Assembly: GCA_037447655.1 (NCBI GenBank)
Contig: JBBHKE010002856.1
Location: forward strand, 718,817-782,816
Origin: Zygnema cylindricum
Taxonomy: Eukaryota; Streptophyta; Zygnematophyceae; Zygnematales; Zygnemataceae
DNA: 64,000 nucleotides
Direction: 5' to 3'
Below the pieces are notes generated by a model that saw only the letters and a list, made by a program, of their open reading frames with translations, was not told the DNA's origin and ran no database searches. The position numbers and the translations under genes are program-made. Positions 58,135 to 64,000 of the stretch are shown piece after piece. The first letter of the stretch is position 1, and each line of letters starts with the position of its first letter.

Positions 58135-59144
58135 CATTTAAACACCCATCTCATATGGAAGTCACTTTTCCATGACTCAAGGTAATGTTTTAGTCAATAC
58201 TTTTTACTTTTGTTGTTTTCTACGAAGCTTTTGGTTTATTTACGTTCGAGAAAATGGTTTTTTTTCTTTTCTTTCACATTAAAACGAATGTATAATTATA
58301 ATTACAATTATTAAGAATGCGACAAACGGTTTTTAATTATTATGATTCGAGGCGCTCTTGGATTCAATATGGTTCTACACCACACTATTTAAAACAAAAA
58401 ACATAACAAAGCATTTTCCAGCTTTGGTTTGATAATCATCTCAAATTGTTTAATAACAACTCATTTTATGACATACTTTGTCACAACTTTCGCCACATAT
58501 CTCCAAAAAAATATGGTAGTATAGAGGTCGATTTTTCTGTAACAGAAAGAACAATTTTCTTCAATTTTGGATTACAACAAAAAAAAGACTAAAAATGGAC
58601 CTTCTACTAAAGTAGATGCCAATTACAATTAAAATTAATATTTTATTATAAGCTGAGTGAGAAATATGGGATGTAAAGGAACTCAACCGTCACTAATGTG
58701 AACCCACATTCTCTTAAAAAAAAAAAAGTAAAAATAAAATAAAATGCTAGTGATTCAGAAACAAAAAAAAAAAAAAAAAAAAAAAACAAGTAGTTGGATG
58801 AAGTATATTGCACACTAATTGAGCCATTAACAAAAAGATACTATAAGCTTTCATTTACTTATAAAGAATGATAGTAAACCACCGCAGTACATGGAAACAA
58901 AACAAGGTAAAGAGCAAAACAAAAAAGAAAAAAAAAAGAATACAAAACCATCGAAACGAAAACAAAAACATTTCCAAACAAGGAAAAAAAAACAACAAAA
59001 ACAGAGACAGAAAAAATAAAAATCAAACGTTCGTTTCGGCAACGCATCACAGTTTAGACCAAAATATCTTTCGCCCCAAAATTTCCATCGAATGAAATAC
59101 ATAAATACATAAAATGAAATGAAATGAAAAATAAAATGGACTAT

Positions 59145-59302
59145 AAAATGGAAAATAGCATCGAAAATAAAATGGAAAATAACATTGAAAATAAAACGGA
59201 AAATATCATCGAAAATAAAATGGAAAATAACATCGAAAACAAAACGGAAAATAACATCAAACATAAAATGGAAAATAACATCGAACATAAAATGGAAAAT
59301 AA
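59145..59302 (+). repeat. 24-bp minisatellite, six to seven units
   Basis: Units of AAAATGGAAAATAACATCGA plus AAAT with few changes. The reverse strand frame repeating an Ile/Phe-rich eight-residue unit is a by-product. Confidence 0.9.
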
Positions 59303-59699
59303 GCAGGCTTGAGACAATTGAAATCAAATTAATAAAAACACAATATATGAAGTTTCTCCTTTCAAACTCATACTGTAAAACGGCTTTAGCTTTAACTTTT
59401 AACTGAACTGAATTTAGGATTTTTTTACTTTCACATAGAAACCAGTATATCGTCTTAAATCACCAAACTTTGTCACCATCCCAGTTATTACTTAACAACT
59501 CAAGATCAGTCAAAAAAACAAAAAAAAAGAAACATAAGAAAGAAAAAAATAAAAAGAGAGAATTTTTTTTAAGGAACAATCTAAGCTTTTGCTGTTTAAC
59601 CTCTTTTAGGCAAAAATCTCTCTCGGTTATCAATTATCTCCTTCAACTCCTAAATTCACAAATATTCTTTACATTCTTTACTAAACATGTGACATTAAA

Positions 59700-59880
59700 T
59701 CCTTCCTTCCTTTCTTTCCTTCTTTCCTTCCTTCCTTTTTCCCTTCCTCTCCTTGACTTCCATTCCTCCTTTCCTCTCTTCCTTTTCCTCTTTCCTTCCC
59801 TCCTTCCTTCCCTCCTTCCCTCTCTCCCTCCCTCCTTCCCTCTCTCCCTCCCTCCTTCCCTCTCTCCCTCCCTCCCTCCC
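59700..59880 (+). repeat. Polypyrimidine CCTT/CTCCCT tract
   Basis: About 180 bp of CCTTCCTTCC then CTCCCTCCTTCC units, 150 bp downstream of the V-ATPase stop codon. Confidence 0.85.
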
Positions 59881-60029
59881 ACGCTCTAGTTTTGTTTAAC
59901 ACATGGAACAGGCTCAACCGTTCCCGTTTACAGTCGAAAATCATGGAAACTTCCCTATCCCCGAAAAGAAATCCCTGACTCGAATTCCCGACACAAATTT
60001 TCGACTCGAATTCCTTTTTGAGTCAAAAA

Positions 60030-63000
60030 TTACTGAATGAAACTCACATACTTCGAACTGAGAAGCAACTTTTGTACACAAAGTAAGGCCTGTTTCCGTA
60101 CTTCCGCGTCCGTAAAGGCCATTAGTACCATGGCCCTGTCTTTTGCCTTGAGGTCCAAAGCAATGGCTCGACCCGAGGGATGGTTTTGGATAAACTGTCC
60201 GATATCGTGGCACGCAATGGCCAAAGTTTTCGGGTTTCGGGAAGTGTCGAGGAGAGTAACCAAAACTCGTAAGACCTGTCACATTATACATGTAACATAT
60301 CGTAAAATATCGTATGCTGTATCATACGACAAAATATAAGAATGACAAAATATCGTAGGCGAAACTATTGTATTTGTAACACAGAACGCTAGAAAGTTTT
60401 AAAAATATATTGTAACACAATATAAAAAGATAGTGTTAGCCATGTATGATAGTGTTATCACAGAAGATAATATAGACATTGGGGGAAATCGGGGAGAGTA
60501 ACCAAGACTCGTAAGACCTGTCACATTATACATTTTAAAAATATCATAAGATATCGTATGCTATACATGACAAAACATTGTAGGCAAAACTATCGTATGA
60601 CATTGTATCACACTATCTTTTTTTATTCTGTACATGTAAAAAGATAATGTATGATGGTATCTCCGAAAGATAGGAAGATATAAAAATACATAGTAACACT
60701 ATAAGAAGAAAGTGTAACATTGTATGATATCGTTATCAATAGAAGATAATATAAAAATTGGGGGGAACTGTTTACTCATATTCTTTACTATTCGAGCTTT
60801 ATTGTACAATGTAGTTTACAACCAGCTCCACAAAACCTCTTTAAAAACCCCATGAAATTTCCTCTTAAAACTATGATTTTGAACCCATACCTGAAAATCG
60901 TTGTCCTCGAATCTCATAATGTTCTCTCTCCAGAAAACTGAATCTTTATGCATAGGAGTCCAGTCCAGAGTTCCTGAAAGGACCTCCTGTTTGTACTTAT
61001 CAAAAGAACTAAGGACTTTAATTTTTGCTCGCAAATCGGCTTCCAATGTATTCAAAGCCTCTGTCAAATCCTGAAACATTGAAAAATAAAAAGGATATTT
61101 GAACAAAAATGGACACGAGAAGACATTTCTGAGTACCAGTTGATCAATTTTGAAACAAAAACATGTTTTATCAGTGTAACATGTTCGATTATAAGCATAT
61201 GTATACGTATGTTATCTATTTTAAGAAATTTTCAAATGCAAATATCCAGATACTGTCATCATTGCATTATATTTTATTCAGATAAGCAATGTTACGAATC
61301 ATTTACTAGTTAAGGAATAAAGATTTTCCTAGCCTTTCATTGAAAAAAATAACGAAAAACAACGGCAAACTAAAATAAAAACACGAGTTCCTAACAAAAA
61401 CTAATGAACACAATTTGTATTTCTTTCTATCTGTGCTTCTTCTGGAAAACAAAGAAAGCATAAACCAACACTAGATATTGTGGTGACATATGTAGTATTC
61501 CCATAAGTTGTTGAAGTCTAAACTAAACTCCCTCGAAAGTTTCTTCGCAAAAAGAAATCGCCATTTTCAGGTACAAAAATAAATCATATTCTCACAAATT
61601 TTAAAGATTTGAAATTCAAAAAAATGAAAGAGAAAAAAAGAAATGCTTCTGGAGAAAAAATTAAAGAATGTCACGAACCTTGTCTGACCAAGCTTGCTAA
61701 AAAGAAGATGTTAACAAGAGGCCAAACTTGAAAAAAAAAAAAAAAAAAGACAACAAAACAAAAACAAAAAAATCCAAAAAAGTGAAAAAACAAAAAAAGA
61801 GATTCACGAAGAAATTTTTAAAAAGAGTGTCACAAACCTCGTCTGACCAAGCTTGCTGTTTCAGAGCCTGGACGATTTTGGGAAGGCCCAACTCCACCAT
61901 TGTATCTCCAAATGTACTTTTGTTGTGAAGATTACAGAGAGTCAGTACAGAAACACGGACCACCTGTTACATGGTTAAAAATGTTAGCTTGAATTTTGTT
62001 AAAGACTTATATCGTCTTAACAAAGCTATTCGAAACTACATTGCCCATCCCTTTTGGATTAATGTCGCGACTATTTTCGGCCGAAAATAGTTCAACAGTA
62101 TTAATAACACTATCTAAAGAAGTGGAATACAATCCGCCACATCTCTTTACACTAAAATAGTATCAAACATTCTAATTCACATTCACACTAATAGTCTCTT
62201 TAACCTAAAAACGATGGTTGGTATAGCATTTGTACAATACTCCGAAAATCACGTATGTTCCAGACTAAGATATCAATCAATCAAAAATTGTATTCTTAAA
62301 AAATCATATGCCAAAACCACCCGAAGACCAAAAAAAAATAAAAATTCCATTATATGCCCAGGAAACTTCACCTTTTCCTTTGACGAACTTTTTGCCACGT
62401 CCACCAATCGAGCAATAATACGAGTGGGAGCAATCACTTCTGAAGCCGGTTCATAAAATGACAGTAACCAAACACATAGAACCGTCTCGTACAACAGCTG
62501 GAAAAAAAATGCCCATTTCCCATTTATATTTTTCAGTTTTTTTTCCACAACACCAAAAACATCAACTTCTAAACTTCCTCCATCATCTCTACAGGATCTC
62601 CCGAAATCCACAAACAGCCATATTTAAACCATTTAACAAATTTCAAAACGTTGAGACAGATACAAACATTTACACAATACGGCAAAAATAAACCCTGAAT
62701 AAAAACAAAAACAGAAGCAAACGGAAGTGAAAAGCCTTCGAAACCTTAAAAACTTACAGACATCCAAAAAGGATACTAAAAGGAAAACCAGAAAAGCCTG
62801 AAAGGAAAACCAGAAAAAACATAAAACGAAACCCAGGAAAAACATAAAGGAAAGCCAGAAAAATTGATAAGGAAACCAAAAAAAAGAAACCCAATTTACC
62901 TGCATATACTGCTGACTTGAAATTGGTGAGATTAAGGGTGTGAGGAGTTTAACCCCATCAGCTTTCACAAAAAGGGCTCTTGCGGAGGTTTCTCGTAAAA

Positions 63001-63061
63001 GGACCGCGAGAGCACTAACGGCTGTTGGAGACGATCTTGTGGGATGTGACGGCTGTCGCAA
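60030..63061 (-). CDS. VHA-H: V-type proton ATPase subunit H, C-terminal part (5 exons, partial)
   Basis: Exons 62900-63061, 62372-62497, 61838-61963, 60891-61070 and 60030-60275 (TAA), all phase 0 with GT-AG borders, give the last 279 residues. Subunit H of the peripheral V1 sector couples ATP hydrolysis to proton pumping at the vacuole and endomembranes and blocks ATPase activity of free V1. Family motifs in order: QPSHPT and [32 protein letters not shown] and [29 protein letters not shown] and [24 protein letters not shown] and [51 protein letters not shown] and [14 protein letters not shown]. These are the conserved armadillo-like repeats of the C-terminal domain. The usual length is about 440-470, so roughly 170 N-terminal residues are beyond the window or in undetected exons. 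A MITE and two partial exon-border duplications lie in introns. Confidence 0.95.
60493..60640 (-). repeat. Tandem partial copy of the last-exon border in a V-ATPase intron
   Basis: 60493-60640 repeats 60255-60400: it contains the acceptor GTGACAG and the first seven or so codons of the final exon (VLRVLVTL), then diverges. It could act as a decoy splice acceptor. Confidence 0.75.
61665..61697 (-). repeat. Partial copy of the QAWSDE exon border in a V-ATPase intron
   Basis: AATGTCACGAACCTTGTCTG and the next 12 bases repeat 61826-61857 (donor side of the third exon in the window). It lies 140 bp inside the following intron. Confidence 0.7.
62039..62221. mobile_element. MITE family M4 in a V-ATPase intron
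   Basis: 183 bp flanked by TA (62037-62038, 62222-62223). Left end CATTGCCCATCC, right end CGATGGTTGG. The interior (GCCGAAAATAG, AACACTATCTAAAGAAGTGG, GCCACATCTCTTTACACT) matches the copy at 4212-4405. Confidence 0.65.
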
Positions 63062-64000
63062 CTGCAAAAATCATATGTTTAAACACTCAGTCATCATCAT
63101 CATCATCATTGAGATGTTTTAATGGGCTGTTTTATTCATAGGATGTTTTATTAATAGGATGTTTTATTAATAGGCTCGGTACACCTGTAGTTTAATTGTT
63201 TTTTGTGAATGATCTAACATGGTTAAACACTCACCCTATCATCATTACGAGTCGGTCGGTCTAATATGAGAGGGAAAAAAGGGAGAGGGTAGAGAGAAGA
63301 GAGAGGGCGAGGAGGAGGAGGAGAGGGGAGAGATTATGTGGATGGTGGAGAGGAGGAGCGGAAAGAGGACCACATATTTTACTAATGGGGCTCAGTACAC
63401 AATTGTAATTTAACTATTTTTTAATGCATAATCCCATGTACAGACAAAAATGTACAAATGTGTACCGGAAACAGGGGTAAAATTAGCTAGTGTAAGTAGT
63501 CTACACATGTCCACAAAAATTTCAAAAAACCGTGAAACTGTAGAAAAGAAACTCCTTACTAAAACCAGTAATTGCCAGATTCAATTTCCTGTGAAAGACA
63601 AAAGACCATCAATACTTTATATTGCAGTGAGAATTTCCTATTTATAACCCGGTTTACAAATAATAACCGAAGACACAGAGGATAACTGCATCAAACCCAA
63701 AAAACTTCTAGCCTCAAATTTACTAGTTTTTTGGACTAAATTTTCTGATTTCATTTGATGCCGATATTTTTTACTTCCACAAAATAACAAAGAGCAAAGT
63801 CAAAAGAGCCCCACAAAAACACCGACAAATTCCCGATTTTTTGACGAAAAGTGAGGTTTAATACAGAATTTTGTACTTGCTCGTACCATGCCGTACTATA
63901 TTTTCGTGAGTTTCTTGAAAACAACATTACAGAAAATAAGATTACGATTCTCCAAGTATCCGGGAGAAGACGTCGACCGTCCGATTACATTTTGGTCTTC
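63062..64000 (-). other. Intron of the V-ATPase subunit H gene, no exon recognised
   Basis: Presumed intron upstream of the first visible exon. Contains repeated ATAGGATGTTTTATTAAT words (63137-63175) and a GA-rich tract (63265-63365). No stretch encodes a recognisable upstream part of subunit H. Confidence 0.5.

Noticed and set aside
58851-59327. Phe/Ile-rich 158-codon minus-strand frame resembling a membrane protein
   Set aside because: The repeated hydrophobic octets are the translation of the 24-bp minisatellite; no homologous pattern or splice context.

Overview
This is nuclear DNA of a green plant, most likely of the streptophyte lineage (alga, bryophyte or similar); I cannot name the genus. 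Evidence: two spliced genes for the chloroplast-targeted photosystem I subunit PsaK, a spliced V-ATPase subunit H gene, a plastid-type DUF2358 gene, Ty1/copia LTR retrotransposons, many MITEs, and low gene density in AT-rich DNA. Interstitial telomere-like DNA is of the TTAGGG type, not the TTTAGGG usual in land plants. Two assembly gaps (4785-5108 and 50485-50494) lie in CT/GA microsatellites.

Layout. 1-21 kb: a gene island with four protein genes: a plastid membrane PH-like protein (three exons, + strand, 1731-5370), a 767-residue Lys/Glu-repeat nucleolar-like protein (- strand, 8725-11028), a four-exon DUF2358 (NTF2/SnoaL-like) protein (+ strand, 13616-15576), and an acidic nuclear protein with a C-terminal LxCxE motif (- strand, 18424-19824) whose upstream DNA carries two E2F-type sites. 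MITEs sit between them. 22-24 kb: a non-autonomous hAT element (8-bp TSD) and a PIF/Harbinger-type element (TTA TSD). 24.1-30.5 kb: a decayed copia element with intact TSD. 31.3-43.8 kb: a second copia family into which a third copia element (32.3-38.6 kb) is inserted; the pair sits inside a further copy of a 1.3-kb dispersed repeat (R). 44.6-57.5 kb: a tandem segmental duplication of about 6 kb, each unit carrying an intact psaK gene (- strand), its promoter, several MITEs and repeat R. 57.5-60 kb: simple repeats. 60.0-63.1 kb: the last five coding exons of the V-ATPase subunit H gene (- strand); its 5' part lies beyond the window.

The protein genes are ordinary housekeeping or photosynthetic genes and do not form an operon or cluster. 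The richer story is in the repeats: five TA-inserting MITE families share one terminal core but have unrelated interiors; paralogous empty sites in the psaK duplication prove two insertions; all three copia elements have a primer-binding site matching the anticodon arm of initiator tRNA-Met, and in two of them the gag start codon lies inside it. I found no evidence of a novel defence or biosynthetic system. Exon boundaries were read by eye from splice sites, phase and family similarity remembered from general knowledge; no search was run.
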